Assembly (NCBI RefSeq): GCF_900116065.1 | Contig: NZ_FOZV01000010.1 | Span: forward strand, 1 to 64,000 | Reading direction: 5' to 3' | DNA length: 64,000 nucleotides | From: Brevundimonas viscosa | GTDB lineage: Bacteria > Pseudomonadota > Alphaproteobacteria > Caulobacterales > Caulobacteraceae | In this document: in pieces, positions 54,166 through 62,635 of the stretch | Position numbering within the stretch: position 1 is the stretch's first letter | How the letters are laid out: each line of letters opens with the position of its first letter | Program-made: the position numbers and the translations under genes | The notes under the pieces: model-generated | What the model was told of the DNA's origin: nothing | The model's input: the letters and a program-made list of their open reading frames with translations, nothing else | Databases searched by the model: none

Positions 54166-55344
54166 TCAGACGGCCGCGAACAGCGGGGCGAGCGCCGCCA
54201 GCGCCCGCTCCGCGTCGGCCCGGTCCGGGGTCTCGTCCTCGACGCCGTAGCCGACCATCTGGCTGGAGCCGTTGGCCTGGATGACGATCCCGTCGGCCCG
54301 TGGGACCATGCTGATCGACCGGTACCAGAGGGCGTAGGTCACCTCCGGCTGCGGCGTCAGCCAGGCGATCTGCCCCCGCACCGGCACGACGCTCTCGTCC
54401 CCGAACAGCGCCCGCGCCCCGTAGCCCGTGCAGTTGACCACCACCGGCTGGGGCAGCTCCACCAGCTCCGATGGATGGTGGAACGTCCGCTCCACGATCC
54501 GCCCGCCCTCCATCAGGAAGGCCTCGGTCAGCTGCCGGGCGTACTCCGCCACGTTGAACGTCATCTGCGGGAACACCCGTGCGGACTCCACCGGAAACGG
54601 ATGCTCCTCCGGCCGCAACGCGCGCGACGAGGGCGTCAGCCCCTGGAGACGGGGCTCGTAGCGGACGAAGTCGACCCGCCCGGGCGTCGGCTCCGGCCCC
54701 ACCGACGCATTCCCGCCCCGCGGCCCGCGCAGGCTGTACTGGTCGATGAATTTCACCGGCTCGCCGTCCAGCCCGACGAAGGCGTGGTGTTCGGCCCACG
54801 ACCGCCGCGCCATGGCCTCCCACCGGGCTGAAAAATCCGCCGAAACCGCGCTCTCCGCCGCAATCCGCGAGTCCGGCGACCACACGCCGGTCGCCCGCGC
54901 CGAGCGCGTGTGCGGCGTCCGCTCGGCGGCGTAGATGGTCGTCCGCGCCCCGGACCGCAGGATCTGCAGCGCGGCGGTGAGCCCCAGCGCGCCGCAGCCG
55001 ATGACGGCGACCTCAGGCTGCCCGCCCTCCAGCGCCAGGTCGCGCGCCGCTGCGGCCGACCCCCACGACAGAGACCAGCCCGAGCCGCCGTGGCCGTAGT
55101 TGTGCACCACCCTCTTGTCGCCGATCGCCTCCGCCTCGATACGCGGCCCCGCCGCGCGGAACGGCCGCGTGCACACGGTGATGCGGCTCAGCCGCCCCGG
55201 ATCGGTCAGCAGCGGCGCGAGCGGGGGCCGCTGAAAGTCGGGGCGCGAAGGCCGGACCAGCACGGCTGGCGAGGCGGCGCAACCCGCAAGTCCCGCCGCG
55301 CCCAGCCCGCCCAGTACCATCCGACGATGCAGTTGTGCGTTCAC
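54166..55344 (-). CDS. D-amino-acid-oxidase-like FAD oxidoreductase, exported, with permuted motif order
   Basis: A 392-residue protein. The N terminus LHRRMVLGGLGAAGLAGC combines a twin-arginine-like signal and a lipobox. The DAO motif usually at the C terminus (RPFRAAGPRIE ... VHNYGHGGSGWSLSWG) is at about residues 59-96. It is followed by the dinucleotide-binding motif VAVIGCGALGLTAALQ (about 112-127), normally at the N terminus. The protein ends soon after the RGQIAWL-type substrate-domain strands. This order looks like a circular permutation of the DAO fold. FAD-dependent oxidation of D-amino acids in the envelope is inferred. Confidence 0.8.
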   Translation of the reverse strand: MNAQLHRRMVLGGLGAAGLAGCAASPAVLVRPSRPDFQRPPLAPLLTDPGRLSRITVCTRPFRAAGPRIEAEAIGDKRVVHNYGHGGSGWSLSWGSAAAARDLALEGGQPEVAVIGCGALGLTAALQILRSGARTTIYAAERTPHTRSARATGVWSPDSRIAAESAVSADFSARWEAMARRSWAEHHAFVGLDGEPVKFIDQYSLRGPRGGNASVGPEPTPGRVDFVRYEPRLQGLTPSSRALRPEEHPFPVESARVFPQMTFNVAEYARQLTEAFLMEGGRIVERTFHHPSELVELPQPVVVNCTGYGARALFGDESVVPVRGQIAWLTPQPEVTYALWYRSISMVPRADGIVIQANGSSQMVGYGVEDETPDRADAERALAALAPLFAAV

Positions 55345-55489
55345 GGCGGATCACCCTCCCCTTCCGACCCGGCCATCCTCTGCGATCCCGCGTGGCAAGG
55401 CGAGCCCCGACCGCAACCGTTGCCGTCGCGGCCAAGTCGTAGTCATACTCGGCGCTCCGGCCGCAGAGCCGGGGGTGGGAGTTCACCTC

Positions 55490-56332
55490 ATGGCCGACGG
55501 GGCCTATCGCTGGCAGGGTCATGCGCCTGAACCGGACGCCACGCGCGTCGAGGCCATCGACGCCGCCTTCGACGAGGCGCAGGTCGGGGCCTTCGCCGAG
55601 CCCGCCCGTGCCGCCGCCGTCGATCGCCTTGAGCGGGCGTTGGCCGCCGTGCGGACCGGCGACCTGACCGAGGCCGCGGCCCAGCTGACCCACGCCCGCC
55701 AGACCCTCGACGCCCTGCGTCCCGAGGCGCTGGAGCCCCGCCGCGGCCTCGCCGGCCTGTTCGACAGCCGCGGCCGACGCCTCAAGGGGTTCCGGGAGGG
55801 CTTCCGCCGCGGCGCCGCCACCATCTCTGAGGTCGCCGCCGACCTGGTTGGCCGGATTGAAACCGCGGCGCGCCGCTCCGGCGTGCTGGACGGCGCCTGG
55901 TCAGAACTCCGTGACGCTGTCGCCGAACTCGACGCCCACCTCCTCGTCGCCGCCCGCCGCCTGTCCGGTCAGCCTGCTGTCGAGGACGCCCCGCACCCGT
56001 TGGCGACCCGGCGCGCCGCTCTCGACGCCTGCCGTTCCGCGGCCCTCGCCGCCCTGCCCCTTCTCCGCACGGCCCAGAACGCCGACGCCCGCGTGACCGA
56101 ACGGCTCAAGGCCTGCGCCGAGGGCGTCGCCGCCTGGCGCGAGGACTGGAGGGACGCCCTCGGGCTCGCCGGCCGCCGGCCGAGGAAGGTGCGCCCGGAC
56201 CGCGAACGCCTGCTGCGCCTGCGGGACGACCTGTTGACGCGGATCGATCTGGCGCTGGCCGAACTGGGCGCCGCGCGTGAGAGGCGAAACGGAGTCGAGC
56301 GCCAGCTGGCGGCGCTGCGGAACAGCCTCTAG
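55490..56332 (+). CDS. All-helical protein of unknown function
   Basis: A 280-residue product from ATG 55490 (GGGAG 8 bases upstream; an in-frame GTG at 55475 is alternative). It is predicted almost entirely alpha-helical, with long Ala/Arg/Glu/Leu heptads suggesting coiled coils. GLAGLFDSRGRRLKGFREGF loosely recalls TelA/toxic-anion-resistance proteins, but the match is too weak to name it. No signal or membrane helix. Its TAG stop shares CTAG with the convergent lipoprotein gene of the lipid-transport operon. Confidence 0.65.
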   Translation: MADGAYRWQGHAPEPDATRVEAIDAAFDEAQVGAFAEPARAAAVDRLERALAAVRTGDLTEAAAQLTHARQTLDALRPEALEPRRGLAGLFDSRGRRLKGFREGFRRGAATISEVAADLVGRIETAARRSGVLDGAWSELRDAVAELDAHLLVAARRLSGQPAVEDAPHPLATRRAALDACRSAALAALPLLRTAQNADARVTERLKACAEGVAAWREDWRDALGLAGRRPRKVRPDRERLLRLRDDLLTRIDLALAELGAARERRNGVERQLAALRNSL

Positions 56333-56946
56333 CGCGCGTTCTGGTCCGTCCAGGCCACGATCTGGCTGTTCAGATCCCGGGTCGCGGCGTCGAACGCCGC
56401 GACGATGGCGCTGACGCGGTTGGCCGTCGCCGGCTGCTCCACGGCGAAGATGCGCTCCGCCGCCACCGTCCGCTCCTGGGCGTTCAGCAGCCGCACCCGG
56501 GCGACGATCGTCACCGTCGGGATCGCCCCCGGCGCAGGATAGCGCGCCTCGAAGGTGCGCACGTCGACGTCCAGGGTCTGCCCGGCACGCGTCAGTTCGC
56601 GCGGTCCGATCAGCCGCACCCGCCGCGACTCGGCGGCGAAGGCGTCCTCCAGCGCGTCGCTGAACAGCACGTCGGCCGAGGCGACCCAGCGCGCGCCGGC
56701 GATGTAGGCCGCATCGGTGCCGGTCACGCCGAGGATGCGGTCGTCGCGGGCCGCCTGCACGAACTCCGGCCGGCGCATGGCCACCGGCACCTGGCCCGCG
56801 GGCGCGCCCGACGCCCCGATCTCCGCGTCCGGCGCAGCCCCGAAGCGATAGAGGCTGACCGGCTCGGGGCTCGACAGCAGGGCGCAGCCGCCGACAGCGG
56901 CGACGGCAGCCGCGGCGACGGCGGTTCTGGTCAGGATGCGGATCAA
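56329..56946 (-). CDS. ABC-type transport auxiliary lipoprotein (PqiC/YmbA-like)
   Basis: A 205-residue lipoprotein with lipobox VGGCALL. The mature domain (VSLYRFGA, ASADVLFSDALEDAFAAESR, VDVRTFEARY, VAAERIFAVEQPATANRVSAIVAAFDAATRDLNSQIVAWT) matches the auxiliary lipoproteins encoded with MCE-type lipid transporters. It probably sits at the outer membrane and completes the bridge. Last gene of mlaE-mlaF-mlaD-lipoprotein; it overlaps mlaD by four bases. Confidence 0.88.
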   Translation of the reverse strand: MIRILTRTAVAAAAVAAVGGCALLSSPEPVSLYRFGAAPDAEIGASGAPAGQVPVAMRRPEFVQAARDDRILGVTGTDAAYIAGARWVASADVLFSDALEDAFAAESRRVRLIGPRELTRAGQTLDVDVRTFEARYPAPGAIPTVTIVARVRLLNAQERTVAAERIFAVEQPATANRVSAIVAAFDAATRDLNSQIVAWTDQNAR

Positions 56947-57881
56947 GGCTCGACCTCCATTTCGACCGACGGCGGACGCTGGATGAATTCGCGCGGGCTC
57001 TCGCGCACGTCGTCGATCAGCGACTGCAGCGAACGTGTCGCCTCCTCCAGTTGCTGGATCGTCTGCTGCAGCTGCGGCAGGCCGGTGCTGGCGAACTCGC
57101 CGATGGGCTGCTCGAGATTGGTCGCCGAGCGATTGATCGAAGCGATCGCCGAACGGGCGTCGGAGGCGGCGGCGTTGATCTCGGCGATCGCCTCCTGGCC
57201 GTCGGTCTCGACGATCCGTCGGGTGCTGATCGCCAGTTGCTCGTACTCGGCCACGGCCGAATTGGCGCGGGTCAGGGTCTGCTCCAGCTGCTGCAGCATG
57301 CCCTTGCGGGCCTCCAGCTCGGTGGTCAGGCTTTCGATATTCTTCAGGCTGGTCGAGAACGAACGCACATTGTCGTCCGAGAGCACGCGATTGATGCGGT
57401 TCAACGCGTCGACGGTCTGCGCCAGCACCGTGCCAGAACCCGACAGCAGCTCCGAGATCGGCGACGGCTGGCTCTGGATCACCGGCACGACGTTGTCCGG
57501 GTACTGGGTCTTGAGAATGGCGCTGTTCGGGTTGCCGGCGGTGATCTGGATGTAGTTCAGCCCGGTGATTCCCTGCGGCTCCAGCTGCGCCCGCGACGTG
57601 ACGCGCACCGGCGTCGTCGCATCAACCCGGATGCGCGCGATCACCTGGTCGCCCTTGTTCGGGTCAAGGTTGAGGTCGGTGACCTCGCCGACGCGAATAC
57701 CGTTGAAGTGCACCTCGCCGCCCTCCGACAGCCCCCGGACCGGCCCGTAGAAGACGATGTCATACTGGTCGAACTCCTCGTTGAACGACAGCCGGGCCAG
57801 CCACATGGCGAACACCAGCAGCGCCGCCATCAGGGCGATGGTGGCGATGCCGACGGCGGCGTAATGGGCGTCTCTTTCCAT
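56943..57881 (-). CDS. mlaD: MlaD/MCE-domain lipid-transport substrate-binding protein
   Basis: A 312-residue protein with one N-terminal membrane helix (about 10-30), an MCE domain (about 38-120; FYGPVRGLSEGGEVHFNGIR, GITGLNYIQITAG) and a long C-terminal coiled coil (about 150-295). Such proteins form hexameric rings or tunnels that carry phospholipids across the periplasm. It lies between the ATPase (15 bp) and the lipoprotein gene (4-bp overlap). Confidence 0.92.
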   Translation of the reverse strand: MERDAHYAAVGIATIALMAALLVFAMWLARLSFNEEFDQYDIVFYGPVRGLSEGGEVHFNGIRVGEVTDLNLDPNKGDQVIARIRVDATTPVRVTSRAQLEPQGITGLNYIQITAGNPNSAILKTQYPDNVVPVIQSQPSPISELLSGSGTVLAQTVDALNRINRVLSDDNVRSFSTSLKNIESLTTELEARKGMLQQLEQTLTRANSAVAEYEQLAISTRRIVETDGQEAIAEINAAASDARSAIASINRSATNLEQPIGEFASTGLPQLQQTIQQLEEATRSLQSLIDDVRESPREFIQRPPSVEMEVEP

Positions 57882-57896
57882 CTCGTTCCGCTCTCC

Positions 57897-58661
57897 TCAG
57901 GCGGCCTTGCGGACGGCGCGTCCGCGCGGTCCCAGGAAATACTCCCTGATCCAGGGATGATCGGACTGCTCCAGCTCCTGCACCGTCGCCTTGGCCACGA
58001 TGCGCTTGTCCGCCACCACCGCCACCTTGTCGGTGATCGCGTACAGCGTGTCGAGGTCATGGGTGATCATGAACACGGTCAGCCCCAGATCGTCCGACAG
58101 CTGACGGATCAGGTCGTCGAAGGCGCCGGCGCCGATCGGGTCCAGCCCGGCCGTCGGCTCGTCGAGGAACAGCAGTTCCGGGTCGAGCGCCAACGCCCGC
58201 GCCAGGCCCACCCGCTTGCGCATGCCGCCCGAAAGCTCCGCCGGCTTCAGATGGTGCGACTCCGGCTTCAACCCGACCATGGCGATCTTCATCTCGGCCA
58301 GCTCGCGGATGACGTCCTTGGGCAACCGCGTATGCTCGACCAGGGGCGAGGCGACATTGTCGATGACGCTCAGCGAGGAGAACAGCGCCCCCTGCTGAAA
58401 CAGGATGCCGGTGCGCCGCTCGATGTCCGCCGCCTGGGCCTTGGTCAGCTCGGCGCGGTCATGACCAAACAGCTTCACCGTTCCGCCCTCGGGCTCCTTC
58501 AATCCGATGATCGAGTTCAGCAGCACGGTCTTGCCGGACCCCGAGCCGCCGACCACGCCCAGCACCTCGCCACGCTCGACCGTCAAGTCGAGATCGTCGT
58601 GGATCACCCGCTCCCCGAACTGGCTGCGCAGGCCAGAAACCTCGACCACCGCGTCGCTCAT
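57897..58661 (-). CDS. mlaF: MlaF-type ABC transporter ATPase
   Basis: A 254-residue ABC ATPase. Walker A is GGSGSGKTVL, the Q-loop lies in GILFQQGALFSSLSV, the signature is LSGGMRKRVGLARAL, Walker B is LLFLDEPTAGLDP, and the H-loop is FMITHD. LFSSLSVIDNVASPL is typical of MCE-system ATPases. It energises phospholipid movement through MlaE. ATG overlaps the mlaE stop (ATGA). Confidence 0.94.
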   Translation of the reverse strand: MSDAVVEVSGLRSQFGERVIHDDLDLTVERGEVLGVVGGSGSGKTVLLNSIIGLKEPEGGTVKLFGHDRAELTKAQAADIERRTGILFQQGALFSSLSVIDNVASPLVEHTRLPKDVIRELAEMKIAMVGLKPESHHLKPAELSGGMRKRVGLARALALDPELLFLDEPTAGLDPIGAGAFDDLIRQLSDDLGLTVFMITHDLDTLYAITDKVAVVADKRIVAKATVQELEQSDHPWIREYFLGPRGRAVRKAA

Positions 58662-59773
58662 ATGCCGAGCTCCAGGAAAGTCATGGCGAACAGGGCGTCC
58701 AGCAGGATGATGGCGAAGATCGCCTGCACCACCGCCGCGGTGACCCGCCGGCCCAGACTGTCGACGTCTCCGGCCACCGCCATGCCCTGGCGACAGCCGA
58801 TGCCGGCCACGACGATAGCGAACACCGGCGCCTTGGACAGGCCGACGAACAGGTGGTTGCCGACGTCCGGTATGTCGACCATGCGCTGGATGAAGAAGGC
58901 GGGGCCAAGCGACAGCTGCGTCCAGGCGACCAGCAGACCGCCCAGCAGGCCGGTGACCATGGCCACGAAGGTCAGCAGCGGCAGCATGACCAGCAGCGCC
59001 GCCAGTCGCGGGATGACCAGGGCCTGGAAGGGATCGACGCCCATCACCCGCATGGCGTCGATCTCCTGGTTCATCTTCATCGAGCCGACCTCCGCGGCGA
59101 ACGATGAGGCGGAACGACCGGCCAGCAGCACGGCCGTGATCACCACCGCGAACTCGCGCAGCACCGAAATGGCGATCAGTTCGACCGCGAAGACGTCGAA
59201 TCCGAACTGACTCAACAGGTCGGCGCCGATGAAGGCGACGACGGCGCCGATGAAGAAGCTCGTCACCGCCACGATCGGCAGGGCGTCGAGGCCCGCCCGC
59301 TCGGTCTGGCTGACCCACGCGGGCCAGCGGATACGCCCGGGGTGCTTCAGCGCCGAGCCGCTGGCGGCGATCAGACGGCCGAGGAAGGCCAGCGACAGGG
59401 TGGTCTCCGCCGCGATGTCCTGAACGCCGCGGCCGACCTTGGCGAAGCCCCGCACCCAGCCGGGCGCTCGCGGCGGCGGCGGTGCGCTCTCGCGCTCCAG
59501 CTTCTCGACCATGGCGTAGATGCGGCCGGCCTCAGGCCGTTGGGTCCAGGCGCTTTCAGGCAGGACGCAGTTACTCGCCTGCACCAGCGCGAGGGCGCCG
59601 GCCGTGTCGAAACGGCCCATCCCGGTCAGATCGACGGCGGCCACGCAGCGCTGTTCCAGCTGTCGGTCCAGCCGCTGCGAAATGCGGCCCAGCTCGGTCG
59701 CGGTCCAGTCTCCGGTCAGACGCAGGGTCAGATCCGGTCCGCCGTCGTCGATCTCGAATCCCGCTGCGGCCAT
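58658..59773 (-). CDS. mlaE: MlaE-type permease with N-terminal STAS-like domain
   Basis: A 371-residue protein. Residues ~1-100 form a STAS-like domain (LTLRLTGDWTATELGRI, VAAVDLTGMGRFDTAGALAL), the counterpart of separate MlaB in E. coli. The rest is the permease with about five or six helices, including the conserved FFIGAVVAFIGADLLSQFG, GRSASSFAAEVGSMKMNQEI and DAMRVMGVDPFQALVIPR. First gene of the lipid-transport operon. ATG 59773 follows the promoter region before udgX. Confidence 0.92.
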   Translation of the reverse strand: MAAAGFEIDDGGPDLTLRLTGDWTATELGRISQRLDRQLEQRCVAAVDLTGMGRFDTAGALALVQASNCVLPESAWTQRPEAGRIYAMVEKLERESAPPPPRAPGWVRGFAKVGRGVQDIAAETTLSLAFLGRLIAASGSALKHPGRIRWPAWVSQTERAGLDALPIVAVTSFFIGAVVAFIGADLLSQFGFDVFAVELIAISVLREFAVVITAVLLAGRSASSFAAEVGSMKMNQEIDAMRVMGVDPFQALVIPRLAALLVMLPLLTFVAMVTGLLGGLLVAWTQLSLGPAFFIQRMVDIPDVGNHLFVGLSKAPVFAIVVAGIGCRQGMAVAGDVDSLGRRVTAAVVQAIFAIILLDALFAMTFLELGI

Positions 59774-59891
59774 GCCCCTACCTAGATTGCGCCGTTCGCC
59801 TTGCCTATGCCGAGCGTACGGCAAAGCTGCGGCGGGGATGACAACGCAGGCAAATCGTATTCGTTCAGCCACGCTTTCAGGGGCTTGCCGC

Positions 59892-61328
59892 TCAGAGCAG
59901 CGACCGCGCCTGCTCCAGATCGGCGACGAACCGGGCCCGTTCGGCCGCCCTGGCGGCCGGGTCGGGAATGCGCAGGAGATACGAGGGGTGAACCGTCAAC
60001 AAGGCGGCCGCACCGTCAGATAGCGGAATCGGCCGCCCGCGTTCCTTCGTCACCGCCGGCTTGCGCCCCAGCACGCCGAGTCCGGCGGTCGCCCCCATGG
60101 CGAGGATGACCTTCGGCTTCACCAGCCGCCGCTCGGCGTCCAGCCACCAGCGGCAGGCGCTGACCTCCCCTGTGGTGGGCGTGCGGTGCAGTCGCCGCTT
60201 GCCGCGCGGCTCATGCTTGAAGTGCTTGACCGCATTGGTGACGAAGACCTCGTCGCGATCGATGCCGGCCTCTTCCAGCGCCGCGTCGAGGACCCGGCCG
60301 GCCGGTCCGACGAACGGGCGTCCGGCGAGGTCTTCCTGATCACCCGGCTGTTCGCCGACGATCATCAGCCGCGCCTTCTTCGGGCCCGCCCCGCAGACGC
60401 CCTGGGTGGCGTCCCGCCACAGCGGACAGCGCCGGCAGGCCTGGACGGCGGCGTCGAGCTCCTCCAGCGTCGACGGAACGAAGCCCTCGTCGAAGCTGGC
60501 GTCGCGCGCAAGGCGCGACAGCGTCTTCTCCAGACGCCGGTTCGGTTCAGGGGCGGGGGCGGCGACCATGGCTTCGGTCCGAACCGCCGACTGCGCCACC
60601 AGTTCCGGAATCAGCGCCGCCTCGGGCAGGTTCTTCCAGTAGCGCTTGGGCATTTCCGCCCGCATCGCTCCGGTCTTCAGCCGCGCCGGGTTGAAGGTCG
60701 AGGCGTAGTAGGTGCGCCAGAACTCCTCCATCTCGTCCTCGGCGGGGGCCATGTCGCGCGTCGCCGGCGGCCCGAGCTCCAGCGCCTCCCCATCCCAGTG
60801 TGCGCTGCCGTCCGGCGTCAGGATCGACCAGCGCATGGTCGCGAAGCGCCGCGCGAAGAAGGGGGCGGTCATCTCCAGCACCCGGTGCGCCGGCTCGAAC
60901 CAGGCGACCCACGCCTCGCCCCGTTCGTCCTCGACCTGCCGGAAGCGGACGAATGCTTTCATCTTGTGGCTCGCGCGCGAGACGTTCTTCGCCCGCTCCA
61001 GGGCGTCGGCGACGTCGCGGTCCGAGACCACCCGCATCAGATCCGGCGCGTCGCGCAGCCGCCACAACAGCCGGTACAGCAGGTCGAAGCGGTCGTCCGA
61101 GCGGTGCAGAATCACCGACTGCGCGGTTTCCACAAAGGCGCGCGGGACCGCGAACGGCTTCCCCTCTCCGGCCGGGGCCTCGGCCGGCGCGTCGAACAGC
61201 CCGCCCTGCCCTGCTCCGCCGACCACGAAACGCGCCTCGGCCGGCGTCACGCCCGCCTCGCGGAAACGCCGCGCCGCCTTGCGCCAGCCGTCGAAGTCGG
61301 TCTCGCCCGCGAGCGCCGCGACCGCCAT
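59892..61328 (-). CDS. udgX: UdgX-family uracil-DNA-binding protein fused to DUF4130
   Basis: A 478-residue fusion. Residues ~1-250 are DUF4130 (FDLLYRLLWRLRDAPDLMRV, ASHKMKAFVRFRQV, FEPAHRVLEMTAPFFARRF). About 293-478 are a UdgX-type uracil-DNA glycosylase domain. It shows GEQPGDQED (325-333), the R-loop KRRLH (377-381; His381 equals the cross-linking His known in mycobacterial UdgX) and HPSYLLR. Cys298/Cys301 belong to the Fe-S cluster. Known UdgX binds uracil in DNA covalently. It shares one base with the upstream radical-SAM gene (TGATG). Confidence 0.9.
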   Translation of the reverse strand: MAVAALAGETDFDGWRKAARRFREAGVTPAEARFVVGGAGQGGLFDAPAEAPAGEGKPFAVPRAFVETAQSVILHRSDDRFDLLYRLLWRLRDAPDLMRVVSDRDVADALERAKNVSRASHKMKAFVRFRQVEDERGEAWVAWFEPAHRVLEMTAPFFARRFATMRWSILTPDGSAHWDGEALELGPPATRDMAPAEDEMEEFWRTYYASTFNPARLKTGAMRAEMPKRYWKNLPEAALIPELVAQSAVRTEAMVAAPAPEPNRRLEKTLSRLARDASFDEGFVPSTLEELDAAVQACRRCPLWRDATQGVCGAGPKKARLMIVGEQPGDQEDLAGRPFVGPAGRVLDAALEEAGIDRDEVFVTNAVKHFKHEPRGKRRLHRTPTTGEVSACRWWLDAERRLVKPKVILAMGATAGLGVLGRKPAVTKERGRPIPLSDGAAALLTVHPSYLLRIPDPAARAAERARFVADLEQARSLL

Positions 61329-62569
61329 CAGAACAGACTCAGCTGTTTGGGGGCCCGCTCCGGCGCCAGCCGCGCGCGCAGATCGACCGCGTCGGTCAGG
61401 CCACCCGGCGTCCAATCCAGCGCGGTGATGAACGGCCGCACCTTGTCGACGCTGCGGCACAGCCTCGCCACATCCTCCAGCCGCAGGGTCCGGTACCGCC
61501 GCACCGAGACGATCCGATCCACCGTCTTAACCCCGAGCCCCGGCACGCGCAGCAGCATCTCCCGCGGGGCGGCGTTGACGTCGACCGGAAACAGCTCGCG
61601 TCGGTTCAGCGCCCAGGCCAGCTTCGGATCGACCGCCAGATCCAGCATCCCGTCCGTCGCCGCCTCGCCGATCTCCGGGGCCGAAAAGCCGTAGAAGCGC
61701 ATCAACCAGTCGGCCTGGTACAGCCGGTGCTCGCGCATCAGCGGCGGCTTCGAAAGCGGCAAGGCCGTGGATGAATCGGGGATGGGGCTGAAGGCGGAAT
61801 AGTAGACCCGGCGCAGGCCGTAGCCGCCGTACAGCGAGGCGCTGCGCTGCAGGATTTCCGTATCCGGCGCGCCGTCGGCGCCGACGATCAGCTGCGTGCT
61901 CTGCCCCGCCGGAGCGAAGCGCGGCGGCTTCGCCCGGTCGCGCTTCTCCGGCCTCGCCGCCTCGACCTTCAGCCGCACCTGGCCCATGGCCTTCTTGATG
62001 ACGCCGACGTCCTTCTGCGGGGCCAGTCGCTGAAGGGCCTCGTCCCGGGGCAGCTCGATATTGGCCGACAACCGGTCGGCGTAAAGGCCGGCTTCCTCGA
62101 CCAGCTTCGGATCGGCCTCGGGGATCAGCTTCAGATGGATGTAGCCGCGGAAGTCGTGCGCCTCCCGCAGCGTCCGCGCCACCCGCACCAGCTGCTCCAT
62201 GGTGTAGTCGCCGGACCGGATGATGCCCGAGGACAGGAACAGCCCCTCGATGTAGTTGCGCCGGTAGAATTCCAGCGTCAGCCGCACCACCTCGTCCACG
62301 CTGAATCGCGCTCGGGCCACGTTCGACGACGCCCGATTGATGCAGTAGGCGCAGTCATAGATGCAGAAGTTGGTCAGCAGGATCTTCAGCAGCGACACGC
62401 ACCGGCCGTCCGGCGTGTAGGCGTGGCAGATGCCCATGCCCTCGGTCGAGCCGATCCCCCGCCCGCCCGACGAGTCCCGCTTCGACGTGCCGGACGAGGC
62501 GCACGAGGCGTCGTACTTCGCCGCGTCGGCCAGGACCGAGAGTTTGCGTCTGAGGTCGAGCTGCGCCAT
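61328..62569 (-). CDS. Putative DNA modification/repair radical SAM protein
   Basis: A 413-residue protein. The CxxxCxxC cluster motif is FCIYDCAYC (Cys69, 73, 76). It is followed by a TIM-barrel core (FLSSGIIRSGDYTMEQLVRV, HLKLIPEADPKLVEEAG, SANIELPRDEALQRLAPQKD) and a C-terminal helix-hairpin-helix DNA-binding part (REMLLRVPGLGVKTVDRIV). The family is regularly paired with DUF4130/UdgX proteins and is thought to act in DNA repair, but its reaction is unknown. The pair forms a two-gene operon here. Confidence 0.9.
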   Translation of the reverse strand: MAQLDLRRKLSVLADAAKYDASCASSGTSKRDSSGGRGIGSTEGMGICHAYTPDGRCVSLLKILLTNFCIYDCAYCINRASSNVARARFSVDEVVRLTLEFYRRNYIEGLFLSSGIIRSGDYTMEQLVRVARTLREAHDFRGYIHLKLIPEADPKLVEEAGLYADRLSANIELPRDEALQRLAPQKDVGVIKKAMGQVRLKVEAARPEKRDRAKPPRFAPAGQSTQLIVGADGAPDTEILQRSASLYGGYGLRRVYYSAFSPIPDSSTALPLSKPPLMREHRLYQADWLMRFYGFSAPEIGEAATDGMLDLAVDPKLAWALNRRELFPVDVNAAPREMLLRVPGLGVKTVDRIVSVRRYRTLRLEDVARLCRSVDKVRPFITALDWTPGGLTDAVDLRARLAPERAPKQLSLF

Positions 62570-62635
62570 CTGTTCGCATTATGTTCCACCTCGGAGACGC
62601 GCGTCCAGCGTGGCCGTTGCGGGCGATTTGTCGCG

